DNA of 64,000 nt, from positions 40,451-104,450 of the forward strand of contig JAHCAW010000009.1 in assembly GCA_019634695.1 (NCBI GenBank). Direction: 5' to 3'. Positions 56,779 through 64,000 of this stretch are shown in pieces (positions within the stretch are counted from its first letter, which is position 1; every line of letters begins with the position of its first letter). The stretch comes from Candidatus Sumerlaeia bacterium (GTDB lineage Bacteria > Sumerlaeota > Sumerlaeia > SLMS01 > JAHLLQ01). A program made the position numbers and the translations under genes. The notes beneath the pieces were generated by a model. The model ran no database searches and was not told the origin of the DNA. It saw only the letters and a program-made list of their open reading frames with translations.

Positions 56779-57222
56779 TCAATCCCCGACCGACACGGGC
56801 GGGGGGACGTTATACTCGAGCCAGTACCGCACCACCGTGCGGATCGCCTCGGAGAACGCTTCGAACTCCACCGGCTTGCACACGAACCCGTTCGCCCGCT
56901 CGGCGTAGCACGCCGCCAAGTCCCGGCTCTCGCGCGACGACGTCACCACCACCACCGGCAAGTGGGCCATCTGCGGATGCCGCCGAATCGCACCCAGCAC
57001 CTCGATGCCGCCCACCTTCGGCAGCTTCAGGTCCAGCAACACCACCACGGGCAGCGACGGCCCGGGCGTCGCGTCGGCCCGCGCGTTCAACCACTCCAGC
57101 GCCTCCGCTCCATCCCGCGCCACCTCCACGCACGCGTCCAGCCCGTCGCGCCGCAACGCCCGCAGCGCCAGCGCCTCGTCGTCTGCGTTGTCCTCCACCA
57201 ACAGGATCGTTCGCGTCGTCAT
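56779..57222 (-). CDS. Single-domain response regulator (Rcp1-like)
   Basis: A 147-residue stand-alone receiver. VEDNADDEALALRALRR is the Rcp1-type acidic start, the phosphoacceptor Asp is in VVLLDLKLPKVGG and the Lys in FVCKPVEFEAF. No output domain. Rcp1-type regulators partner phytochrome-type kinases; here the upstream kinase lacks a phytochrome domain. It lies 3 nt after that kinase and 9 nt before the hybrid kinase. Confidence 0.93.
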   Translation of the reverse strand: MTTRTILLVEDNADDEALALRALRRDGLDACVEVARDGAEALEWLNARADATPGPSLPVVVLLDLKLPKVGGIEVLGAIRRHPQMAHLPVVVVTSSRESRDLAACYAERANGFVCKPVEFEAFSEAIRTVVRYWLEYNVPPPVSVGD

Positions 57223-57225
57223 CGA

Positions 57226-58593
57226 TCAACCGGCCTCCGGTGATAAGGTGAAGCGGATCGTCGCGCCCTCTCCGGGACGCCCCTCCGCCCACACCCGCCC
57301 GCCATGCCGCCCCACAATCCGCGCCACCGTCGCCAACCCGATGCCCGTTCCCGGAAACTCGCTTTCGGAGTGCAACCGCTGAAACGGGCCGAACAGCTTG
57401 CCTGCAAACTGCATATCAAACCCTGCCCCGTTGTCCCGCACAAAATACACGGGCTGCCCCTCTTGGTCGCATTCCATGCCGACTTCGATCACCGCGACCG
57501 ACTTCTGGCTGGTGAACTTCCAGGCGTTACCCACCAGATTCTGCATCACCGCTCGTAGCAGTACCGGGTCTGCACGCGCCGACAGGTCCTTCGCAACCCG
57601 GATTTCCACCTCTCGGCCCGGCTCGGTTGCCCGCAAGTCGGACGCCACCTGCTCGGCCACCCGCGACAGGTCCACCGTCGCCACGCTCATCGGTGCCCGG
57701 GTCGTGCGCGACAGCTCCAGCAGGTCGTCGATCAACTGGCCCATCCGGCCACACGCGCGCGTGACGCGCTCCAGATAGTTCTGGCCCGTGCTGCTCAGTT
57801 GGCCCGCACAATCTTCCAGCAATGCCCGCGAGAAGCCGTCGATCGCCCGCAGCGGCGCCCGCAGGTCATGCGAGACCGAGTAGGAGAAGCTCTCGAGTTC
57901 GGCGTTGGCCGTCTCGAGTTGCCGCGTGCGCAGCCGCACCCGCTCCTCCAGCTCCGCGTTCAGCCGCACCACCTCGCGACTGGCCGCCAGCTCCGCCGTC
58001 ACGTCGTGCTCCGTCAGCGCCACGCCCGTCAGTTGGCCCGTCTCGTCCGACACCCGCGTGGCTGTCAACCACACATCCACCAGCCTTCCGTCCCGCGTGC
58101 GCCGCCGCGTGGGGTACGTCACCAACGCCTCGCCGCCGCGGATGCGCGCCAGCAGCTCCTCGATTTCACTCTGCCCCTCCTCGGGCAGCAGCCGCCGCAC
58201 CTCCAGCTCCTCGGCCTCCTTCTCCGTCCAGCCGTACATCCGCTCCGCCCCGTGGTTCCACGCCACGATCCGCCCGCCGAGATCCAGCACGCTGATCGCA
58301 TCGCTGGAATTGCGCAGCACCGTCGCCAACATCCGCGACGCCGACTCGCCGGCCGAACGCGCCCGCAACTCCCGCAGCACCAGCACGTACAGGAACACCG
58401 CCGTCACCACGACGAACCCCACGCCCTTGACGTGTTGCAGCGCCAACTGCACGTCCGCATCCCGCGCCACCATCGCCACCAGGCGATCCGACATCAGAAT
58501 CCAGACACACGCCACCGCGAGGTAGCCGAACGCCAACCAGCCCGCCGTCAGACGGTCATTTCGTTTCGTGCCATTGACCGAATAGAAGGCCAT
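57226..58593 (-). CDS. Membrane PAS histidine kinase
   Basis: A 455-residue sensor with two N-terminal TM segments (about 18-40 and 52-72), a PAS domain (about 88-205; DLGGRIVAWNHGAERMYG), a coiled linker (VVRLNAELEERVRLRTRQLE), HisKA with His in SYSVSHDLRAPLRAI and HATPase (about 345-455; MQNLVGNAWKFT, DNGAGFD, GTGIGLATVARI). The kinase core is the phytochrome/Bphy-like type (HWE-free), which fits the adjacent Rcp1-like receiver. ATG 58593 begins the membrane region. Confidence 0.9.
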   Translation of the reverse strand: MAFYSVNGTKRNDRLTAGWLAFGYLAVACVWILMSDRLVAMVARDADVQLALQHVKGVGFVVVTAVFLYVLVLRELRARSAGESASRMLATVLRNSSDAISVLDLGGRIVAWNHGAERMYGWTEKEAEELEVRRLLPEEGQSEIEELLARIRGGEALVTYPTRRRTRDGRLVDVWLTATRVSDETGQLTGVALTEHDVTAELAASREVVRLNAELEERVRLRTRQLETANAELESFSYSVSHDLRAPLRAIDGFSRALLEDCAGQLSSTGQNYLERVTRACGRMGQLIDDLLELSRTTRAPMSVATVDLSRVAEQVASDLRATEPGREVEIRVAKDLSARADPVLLRAVMQNLVGNAWKFTSQKSVAVIEVGMECDQEGQPVYFVRDNGAGFDMQFAGKLFGPFQRLHSESEFPGTGIGLATVARIVGRHGGRVWAEGRPGEGATIRFTLSPEAG

Positions 58594-58817
58594 CACCACG
58601 CCACCCCCCCGGATTCGGCTCCCAACTACCGGCGTATCCTGATAGGCACACCACCGATGCGCCTGACGCAATCGAATACGGTCTGGGGGTTCGAAAAAGA
58701 ATCTATCTGGATATTTAAAGCCAAATTCCGTCCGTTCCCTGTTGACGGGGGGCACCTTCCCGGTCAGGCTCGCCCCGTTATTTCCCGCCGGAGCCAACGC
58801 TCCCCGAGCCCTCAAGC
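58594..58817. promoter_or_regulatory. Divergent intergenic region with AT-rich island
   Basis: This 224-nt gap separates the signalling operon (minus) and moaA (plus). An AT-rich island at about 58690-58730 (including ATATTTAAAG) stands out from the GC-rich surroundings and is the best place for promoters of one or both genes. No consensus elements could be fixed. Confidence 0.45.
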
Positions 58818-59861
58818 ATGGCCGTCATCGACAGGGAACTCGTCGCCCGCACCGCCCCGGCCCCCGTCGTGGACCGCTTCGGCCGGCGCTTTCGCTACGT
58901 CCGCGTCAGCGTCACCGACCTGTGCAACATGTCCTGCGGCTACTGCAACCCGGTGCAGGGTTGCGCGGCCACCCACCGCCACAAGCTCTCCTGGGACGAC
59001 CTCGACTTCCTCGTCGATGTCGCCGTCAGCGATCTGGGCGCCGAGGCCGTCCGCATCACCGGCGGCGAGCCGCTCGTCCGCCCCGGCCTCGTCGACTGGG
59101 TCGCCGGCCTGCGCCGACTGCCCGGCCTGCGAAATGTTGCTCTGACGACCAACGGTGTCCTGCTCTCCCGACTCGGCCCCGCCCTGCATCGCGCCGGACT
59201 CGACCGGGTCAACGTCTCGCTCGACAGCTTCGACCCCGAGCGCTTCGCCCGCATCACCCGCGGCGGGTCGCTGGCCCGCTGCCTCGAGGGCATCGAGACC
59301 GCCCGTGCGCTCTTCCAGCCCGTCAAGGTTAACACCGTGGCACTCAAGGATGGGATCGTCGACGAGCTCGAGCGCTTCGTTCAGTTCTCGGACGAAAAGG
59401 GGGTCGAGGTGCGTTTCATCGAGCTGATGCCCGTCTTCGACCAGAAGGACTACTTCCACCGGCACTTCATCTCCGTGGACGACCTGCGCGAGGAACTCGA
59501 GCGGCTCGGCTTCGCGCTCGAGGCCGAGGGCGACGGGCCGGCCGAGGGCAACCGCACCGGCTATGGCCCGGCCACCACCTGGAGGGTCCGCGGCACCCGT
59601 GCCCGGATCGGCTTCATCTCCCAGATGTCCCACACCAAGTGCCGTTCCTGCAACAAGTTGCGCCTGACCAGCGACGGGGCCCTCAAGCCCTGCCTGCTGA
59701 TGCCCGAGGAAGTGGACCTGACCGGCGCCATCCATGGCCGCGACCGGCACGCCGTGGCCTCCGCCATGCGCCGCCAGTTCCTCCTGCGCGCGGAGGCCTA
59801 CGACCCGGCCGTCGCCCTGGGCTTGCCGGTCGGTCGCCCCATGCAGGCCACCGGGGGCTGA
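58818..59861 (+). CDS. moaA: GTP 3',8-cyclase MoaA (molybdenum cofactor synthesis)
   Basis: A 347-residue radical SAM enzyme making cyclic pyranopterin precursor from GTP. The SAM cluster motif is DLCNMSCGYCNP, ITGGEPLVRPGL is the SAM-binding motif, and the second [4Fe-4S] ligands are in KCRSCNKLRLTSDGALKPC. The chain ends Gly-Gly, as in true MoaA proteins. No other moa/moe genes are in the window. Start ATG lies at the beginning of the conserved region; no strong RBS is evident. Confidence 0.93.
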   Translation: MAVIDRELVARTAPAPVVDRFGRRFRYVRVSVTDLCNMSCGYCNPVQGCAATHRHKLSWDDLDFLVDVAVSDLGAEAVRITGGEPLVRPGLVDWVAGLRRLPGLRNVALTTNGVLLSRLGPALHRAGLDRVNVSLDSFDPERFARITRGGSLARCLEGIETARALFQPVKVNTVALKDGIVDELERFVQFSDEKGVEVRFIELMPVFDQKDYFHRHFISVDDLREELERLGFALEAEGDGPAEGNRTGYGPATTWRVRGTRARIGFISQMSHTKCRSCNKLRLTSDGALKPCLLMPEEVDLTGAIHGRDRHAVASAMRRQFLLRAEAYDPAVALGLPVGRPMQATGG

Positions 59862-60014
59862 CCCGCTGCCGGCTCCGAACCCGGAAAGCAGTTGACCGCA
59901 ACGGCCGCCCTGCGTACTCCCCAACAGAAGTAATTGTTTCCCAAGGTTGTCGCAGTCCCAAACGAGATTCCATCCCCCCGGCGAGCCGGGCGGAGATCGG
60001 CACAGGAGCGAACG

Positions 60015-62771
60015 ATGGAACTTCGCGCGAGCAGGATTTCGCGATGGCTGGCGCTGGCGGGGTGCGCAGTGGCGCTGGGCATGGCTGTCCCGGGCGTGAC
60101 CGATGCCCAGGACGTCGGCTACCCACAGCTGGCCACCCACACGCTGACCGAAGGAACGCGCACGCTGCACCTTGAACAGGTCTCCGGCAAGGCCGTCGTC
60201 AAGCGTCAGGCCGGCATCGCTGGCGGACAGGATGTTCTTGGGCAGGCGGTGCCTCAGGCCCGTTCGGCCGACGGAGCCGTCATCATCTTGGCCGACGCCA
60301 ACTCGGCCGTGGCGAAGGACGCATCGGCTCACGGACTCTCGGTGGCCGATTACTTGGTCGGCCAGGAGGACGTCGCGTTCGCCGGTCCGGTCTTCAAGCT
60401 CGGCGACCGCGAACTCGGCACGAGCAATCGTCTGCTTGTCCAGTTCTCGCCCGATCTGTCGGCGGCCTCGCAGGCTGCGATTCTCGCCAAGCACGGGCTC
60501 GAGGCGATCTCCGACGACGGCCAGGGCTTCTGGGTCGCCAGTCTCGCCACGCGCGACGGCAACGCGACACTCGCCAAGGCCGAGGCGCTGCAGGCCGAGT
60601 CCGGCATCGTCGCCGCCGGCGTTGACTGGTATGTGCAGTACACCAACACCAACGTGACGCCCCGCTTCGGCGGCACGTCGTCGGCCGCTCCGGTGGTCTC
60701 CGGCATCGCGGCACTGGTCCTGTCGATCAACCCGAACCTGACCCAGGCCGAAGTGCGGCAACTGATCAAGGACTCGGCGCTTCCCTTCCAGGGCAACGAC
60801 CCGCGCCGGAACGAGATGGGCACCGGCATCGTCAACGCCGAGCGCGCCGTGCGGCTCGCGATTCTCGGCACCAACGGCGTCGTCGTCGATCCAATCCCGG
60901 CCGACTTCATTCCTCTCAACGATCCGCTGATTCCGTTCCAGTGGCACCTGAATGCCGATGCTATCGGCGAGGCAACCGCCAGCTCCGACATCAATCTTGC
61001 CGAGGCGTTTGCCGTGATGAACGCCAACGGCTTCTTCCCGATCCCGGCGAACCGGATGGTGACGGTCGGTGTCATCGACGACGGCATCGCCTCGGATCAC
61101 GACGATCTGAACGTGTTGGCCGGTTACGATGCCGCCACGGATCCGAATCCGTTGGCCCCGCGTGCGGGCGGCGCCCCGTCGCAGGCCCAGCCCCGTTCGG
61201 CCGGCACGCACGGCACGGCTGTCGCCGGCGTTATTGCCGCGCGCTCGAACAACTCCGTCGCCGGAATCGGCGTGGCTCCCGGGATGCCGATCGTCGGTGT
61301 GCGGCTCATCGAGGCCCCCGATCTCGACCCGCTCCTGTTCTCCGTGGCGGTCAAGGACGCTTTCGACTTTGCCGTCGCTCGCGGTGCGCGGGTGATCAAT
61401 AACTCGTGGGGCGTGTTCACGGGCACGGACCCGTGCAACGCGGGCGATGATAACGTCGTCGTCCCGGGCACGCTGGGCGAACTTCAAGGGTTGGCCAACG
61501 CCCTGAACAACAACGTCGTGGTGGTCTTCGCCGCGGGCAACGAGCGCGCCAAGGTCGATGGCTACGAGATCAACGGCTCGCCCAATGTCCTGACCGTCGG
61601 CGCCACGAACAACCTTGGCCGCTCGTCGAGCTACAGCAACTACGGCGCGGCCATCGACGTCGCGGCGCCCTCGAACGACTTGCCCATCTGCGGAGCCGGC
61701 GACCCCTTCTACACCGGCGGCACGCTCGGCATCGTCACCACCTCGATGGACCACATGGCATTGGGCGGCAGCAACGCCCGGTTCGCCGCCTTCGACGACC
61801 TCTCCTACGGCAGCGCCACCACGGTCAGCATCGCCGACTGGAACGACTTCCTGCTCAACCACTACTTCCGTCTGGCGAGCCGGACCATCACGCGCACCGG
61901 CACCTCGGTCACGCGTGAGGAGGTCTACGAGTCCACGGTCGGCCGCGGCATTATCTTCCAGATTCAGGCGGGTCAGGTTGAGCTGTTGCCGGCCGGTGTC
62001 TTCTCGGACGGCTTGGGCAATCTGACCGGCTTCGTTCAGATCCGCGTTCGTGCCGCCACGGGCATCGTCACTCAGGACTTCGTCGTCCCGATCATGGCCG
62101 GCCGTAGTCGCAGTCTGCGTCGCGGCGTGGTCGACGTGTCCGAGTTCTACAGCACGATGGTGATGATCACCGGCCGTGCCGTGATCGCGGGCCAGAACGT
62201 CACCTTCCGCGTCACGGGCAGCGAACGCTTCGCTGTTGTCGAAGGCGAGCTGCACGAGCGCACCGACACGGTCACCTCGATCGGCGGCACGATTCCGGCC
62301 TTCCGGGCCCATTCGATGGTCGCCATTCAGGGTGCCGGGACGCATCGCACCGAAGGACTCTTCGTCCGCTCGATTCCGGTTGGTGGCGACGTCCGGATCC
62401 CCACTCGTCTGGCGAAGGCCACCATGTATTCCGTCGGCGCCGTCCCCACTCCCGCCACTCGGCCCGGCAGGGTTGTCGGTGCTGCCTCAGTGGACTTCAC
62501 GCTTGGCGCCGAGTTGGCCGCGACGCTCGGGCGTGCGACCCGCAGCGTCACGACCGCCCGCTTCTCGCGTCCCGGTACCTTCGGCTCGGCGCAGGCCTCG
62601 CTCGTCGCCGGGCGCTGGCGCGGCATGAGCCAGGGCTTCCACACCGCCGACGTCAATCAGGCGTCCATCGACCTGGCGAACCTGACCTTCTTCCCCTCCA
62701 CCATCGTGGTCAGCAGCCCGTTCGGCGTGAACTCGGTGCGCAGCCTCGACCGCCCGCCGGTCGTGCGCTGA
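60015..62771 (+). CDS. Exported subtilase (S8) with catalytic blocks in permuted order
   Basis: A 918-residue exported protein starting at ATG 60015, with a signal peptide ending VTDAQDV. Residues about 110-205 resemble an S8 propeptide (NRLLVQFSPDL, then ALQAESGIVAAGVDW). Immediately after it comes the Ser block, FGGTSSAAPVVSGIAALVL with Ser222, which in subtilisins is the last catalytic block. Only then come NDPLIPFQWHL, the Asp block VGVIDDGIA (Asp355), the His block GTHGTAVAGV (His399) and the oxyanion Asn in VVFAAGNERA (Asn509). After the VGATNNLGRSSSYSNYGA segment no second Ser block appears; residues about 560-918 are a beta-rich C-terminal region. All parts are in one frame without stops. 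Circular permutation or segment transposition is inferred. Confidence 0.85.
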   Translation: MELRASRISRWLALAGCAVALGMAVPGVTDAQDVGYPQLATHTLTEGTRTLHLEQVSGKAVVKRQAGIAGGQDVLGQAVPQARSADGAVIILADANSAVAKDASAHGLSVADYLVGQEDVAFAGPVFKLGDRELGTSNRLLVQFSPDLSAASQAAILAKHGLEAISDDGQGFWVASLATRDGNATLAKAEALQAESGIVAAGVDWYVQYTNTNVTPRFGGTSSAAPVVSGIAALVLSINPNLTQAEVRQLIKDSALPFQGNDPRRNEMGTGIVNAERAVRLAILGTNGVVVDPIPADFIPLNDPLIPFQWHLNADAIGEATASSDINLAEAFAVMNANGFFPIPANRMVTVGVIDDGIASDHDDLNVLAGYDAATDPNPLAPRAGGAPSQAQPRSAGTHGTAVAGVIAARSNNSVAGIGVAPGMPIVGVRLIEAPDLDPLLFSVAVKDAFDFAVARGARVINNSWGVFTGTDPCNAGDDNVVVPGTLGELQGLANALNNNVVVVFAAGNERAKVDGYEINGSPNVLTVGATNNLGRSSSYSNYGAAIDVAAPSNDLPICGAGDPFYTGGTLGIVTTSMDHMALGGSNARFAAFDDLSYGSATTVSIADWNDFLLNHYFRLASRTITRTGTSVTREEVYESTVGRGIIFQIQAGQVELLPAGVFSDGLGNLTGFVQIRVRAATGIVTQDFVVPIMAGRSRSLRRGVVDVSEFYSTMVMITGRAVIAGQNVTFRVTGSERFAVVEGELHERTDTVTSIGGTIPAFRAHSMVAIQGAGTHRTEGLFVRSIPVGGDVRIPTRLAKATMYSVGAVPTPATRPGRVVGAASVDFTLGAELAATLGRATRSVTTARFSRPGTFGSAQASLVAGRWRGMSQGFHTADVNQASIDLANLTFFPSTIVVSSPFGVNSVRSLDRPPVVR

Positions 62772-62795
62772 CCGCTCACCCCCACCGCAGCTCCT

Positions 62796-62826
62796 CCGAG
62801 GCGGGCTCACGACGAGCCCGCCTCGG
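62796..62826 (+). terminator. Strong hairpin terminator after the subtilase gene
   Basis: A perfect 13-bp GC-rich stem (62796-62808 with 62814-62826) and a 5-nt loop lie 24 nt past the stop codon. It is followed by TCATTT. This separates the subtilase from the downstream lipoprotein gene. Confidence 0.8.
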
Positions 62827-62931
62827 TCATTTCAGGGCCCGTCCGCCGTTTTCGCTTCCCTGCCCCTCGGCCCGGCGTCTAGACTCCCCGCCGGGTCTCG
62901 ACCCAACAATCCCATCAGGTCTCCGTCACTC

Positions 62932-63405
62932 ATGCGTCCCCTTCCTGCCCTTCTTGCGCTGTCGGTCCTCTTGCTTTCGTCCTGCGCCACGAAGAGTGCG
63001 GAGGTGTGCGAGTGCGAATCGAATCTGGTCGAGGAGTACATCGCGCCGGTTGACGAGGCGGTCGCCCCGCCCGAGCCGGCCGCGCCGGTCTCGATGGAGG
63101 GGATGCTGCGCATCCTGTGGCGGTTGCAGAGCCAGGAGAATGTCTTCGGCTTCAACGTCTACCGCAGCGAGTCGGCCGACGGCCCGTGGGAACGCGCGAA
63201 CGCGAACGTGATTCCCGGACACGACACGACCTCCACGCCCGAGGTGTACGAGTTCTGGGACACCGGACTCGAGGTCGGGAAGACGTATCACTATTACGTG
63301 GACGAGGTGACCTACTCGGGCACGACGGCGACGATCACGCCGGTGATGGCCGGCTCGGCGAAGACGCGCGAACACTACATCGAGCGCGGGCTGCTCGAGC
63401 CCTGA
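62932..63405 (+). CDS. Lipoprotein with fibronectin type III-like domain
   Basis: A 157-residue lipoprotein: signal ending LLLSSCATK with lipobox Cys about residue 18. Residues about 60-140 form a fibronectin III-like sandwich (ENVFGFNVYRSESADGPWERAN, then GKTYHYYVDEVTYSG). A Cys-x-Cys (CECESN) follows the lipobox. No known partner; function unknown. Confidence 0.75.
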   Translation: MRPLPALLALSVLLLSSCATKSAEVCECESNLVEEYIAPVDEAVAPPEPAAPVSMEGMLRILWRLQSQENVFGFNVYRSESADGPWERANANVIPGHDTTSTPEVYEFWDTGLEVGKTYHYYVDEVTYSGTTATITPVMAGSAKTREHYIERGLLEP

Positions 63406-63543
63406 ACGAACGGAACGACGGGCGGCGAATTGGAGTGATTCCGTCGGGAAGCGTCTATTGCCGAAAGAAGCTCAGAAGTGGGGGATGGCGATCGCGCTGC
63501 TGGACGGGTGACGCATGGTCTCCTGCGGAGTCGCACGAAACAG

Positions 63544-63579
63544 AACGGGCGGGCCGGAGTGATGTCCGGTCCGCCCGTT
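63544..63579. terminator. Hairpin between convergent genes, probable two-way terminator
   Basis: A 15-bp stem with one G-T pair (63544-63558 with 63565-63579) and a 6-nt loop lies between the fibronectin-like lipoprotein gene and the partial S24-like gene on the other strand. Confidence 0.65.
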
Positions 63580-63599
63580 GACCTTCTGCGTCCATCGGC

Positions 63600-64000
63600 T
63601 CAGCGCAGGGCAAGGTCCTGCAAGGCCGCGACCACGACGGAGTGGATGCGCACCTCGCGCGAGCGGAAGAACAGGAACGACTGGGTGGGCACCAGCGGCG
63701 CGCCGATCAGCCGGTCGGTGCGCGCCTCGCGCTTGTCGTGCGCGCGCATCAGGCGCCGCAGCAGGAACACGCCGGGTTCGTCCAACCCTTCCATGATGAC
63801 CTGCGCGCCGTCGGGCACGCCCTGGGGCTTGAGCACCTTGCGCACGAACAGCCGCGTGCCGGCCGGATAGAGCGCGCTCATCTCGTTGCCCTGAACCACC
63901 AGGAACCCGAGCTCGTTGGCCGCGTAGTCCACCTTGCCCAGCAGCGGCGTGAAGCCGTCGAACGTCGAGGATTTCGAGGACTCGACGAACTCGACGCGGC
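63600..64000 (-). CDS. S24/LexA-like C-terminal domain protein, 5' end missing
   Basis: About 133 codons to the stop at 63600; the gene continues past the right edge and remains open to base 64000. The segment FLVVQGNEMSALYPAGTRL followed by PDGAQVIMEG resembles the S24 fold of LexA and phage repressors (usual form VxGDSMxPxxPxGD). In place of the nucleophile Ser the sequence has Glu (GNEM), so autocleavage is unlikely if the alignment holds. Assignment is tentative; no DNA-binding domain is visible in the available part. Confidence 0.45.
   Translation of the reverse strand, partial: RVEFVESSKSSTFDGFTPLLGKVDYAANELGFLVVQGNEMSALYPAGTRLFVRKVLKPQGVPDGAQVIMEGLDEPGVFLLRRLMRAHDKREARTDRLIGAPLVPTQSFLFFRSREVRIHSVVVAALQDLALR

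Noticed and set aside
58812..62345. A very long open frame (1177 codons) on the minus strand opposite moaA and the subtilase
   Set aside because: Composition is typical of antisense shadow reading of GC-rich genes; both plus-strand genes have strong domain evidence.

Overview
The window is about 64 kb of gene-dense, GC-rich DNA from a bacterium. No rRNA or tRNA gene was seen, so taxonomy is inferred only. A didermic cell envelope is suggested by a tripartite-type RND pump, an Mla-type ATPase, an AmpG-like permease and several lipobox proteins. An NAD-linked [FeFe]-hydrogenase suggests fermentative or anaerobic H2 metabolism. The alpha2-type glycyl-tRNA synthetase, GldG/DUF4340-type ABC system, many exported proteins of unknown function and the high GC would suit an uncultured lineage of the Sumerlaeota/Hydrogenedentota kind, but I cannot prove that. 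Genes are tightly packed with frequent ATGA/TGATG overlaps; I see no insertion sequence, prophage, CRISPR array or island boundary.

Layout. 1-7.5 kb: 5' end of an M32 carboxypeptidase, an AmpG-like MFS permease with a large extracytoplasmic insertion, an Mla-type ATPase, a class IV aminotransferase, a secreted phosphodiester glycosidase and a glycosyltransferase. 7.5-12.7 kb (minus strand): an apparent operon of membrane protein, type IV pilin-like protein and the hydrogenase subunits HydC, HydB, HydA. 12.9-17.3 kb: DapA-family aldolase, pgsA, a GcvT-like protein and a cohesin-like exported protein. 17.5-21.6 kb: RDD protein and three exported proteins, two of which end in the same W-x-L-Y tail. 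21.6-26.2 kb: polyprenyl diphosphate synthase, acylphosphatase, an NtrC-type regulator and a P5C dehydrogenase. 26.4-36.7 kb: a protein strikingly like mitochondrial pyruvate dehydrogenase kinase, a CDF metal transporter, a degenerate-PAP2/phosphotransferase fusion, an OmpR/EnvZ-type pair, a small lipoprotein, a deacetylase/glycosyltransferase pair and two tandem paralogous membrane proteins. 36.8-42 kb: RND pump, gamma carbonic anhydrase, trpA, P-II protein. 42-50.3 kb: exported Gly-rich protein, a GldA/permease/GldG/DUF4340-parvulin operon and glycyl-tRNA synthetase. 50.3-58.6 kb: exported and DUF3592 proteins, a secreted caspase with a formylglycine-generating-enzyme-like lipoprotein, and a three-gene sensory cluster. 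58.8-64 kb: moaA, a subtilase whose catalytic blocks are in permuted order, a small lipoprotein and a partial S24-like protein.

The most unusual items are the subtilase with the Ser block ahead of Asp and His (60015-62771), the bacterial PDK/BCKDK-type kinase with its catalytic residues conserved (26368-27528), the PAP2-like/kinase fusion with its phosphatase residues lost (28557-30485), the DUF4340-parvulin fusion (47129-48559), and the pilin gene embedded in the hydrogenase operon.
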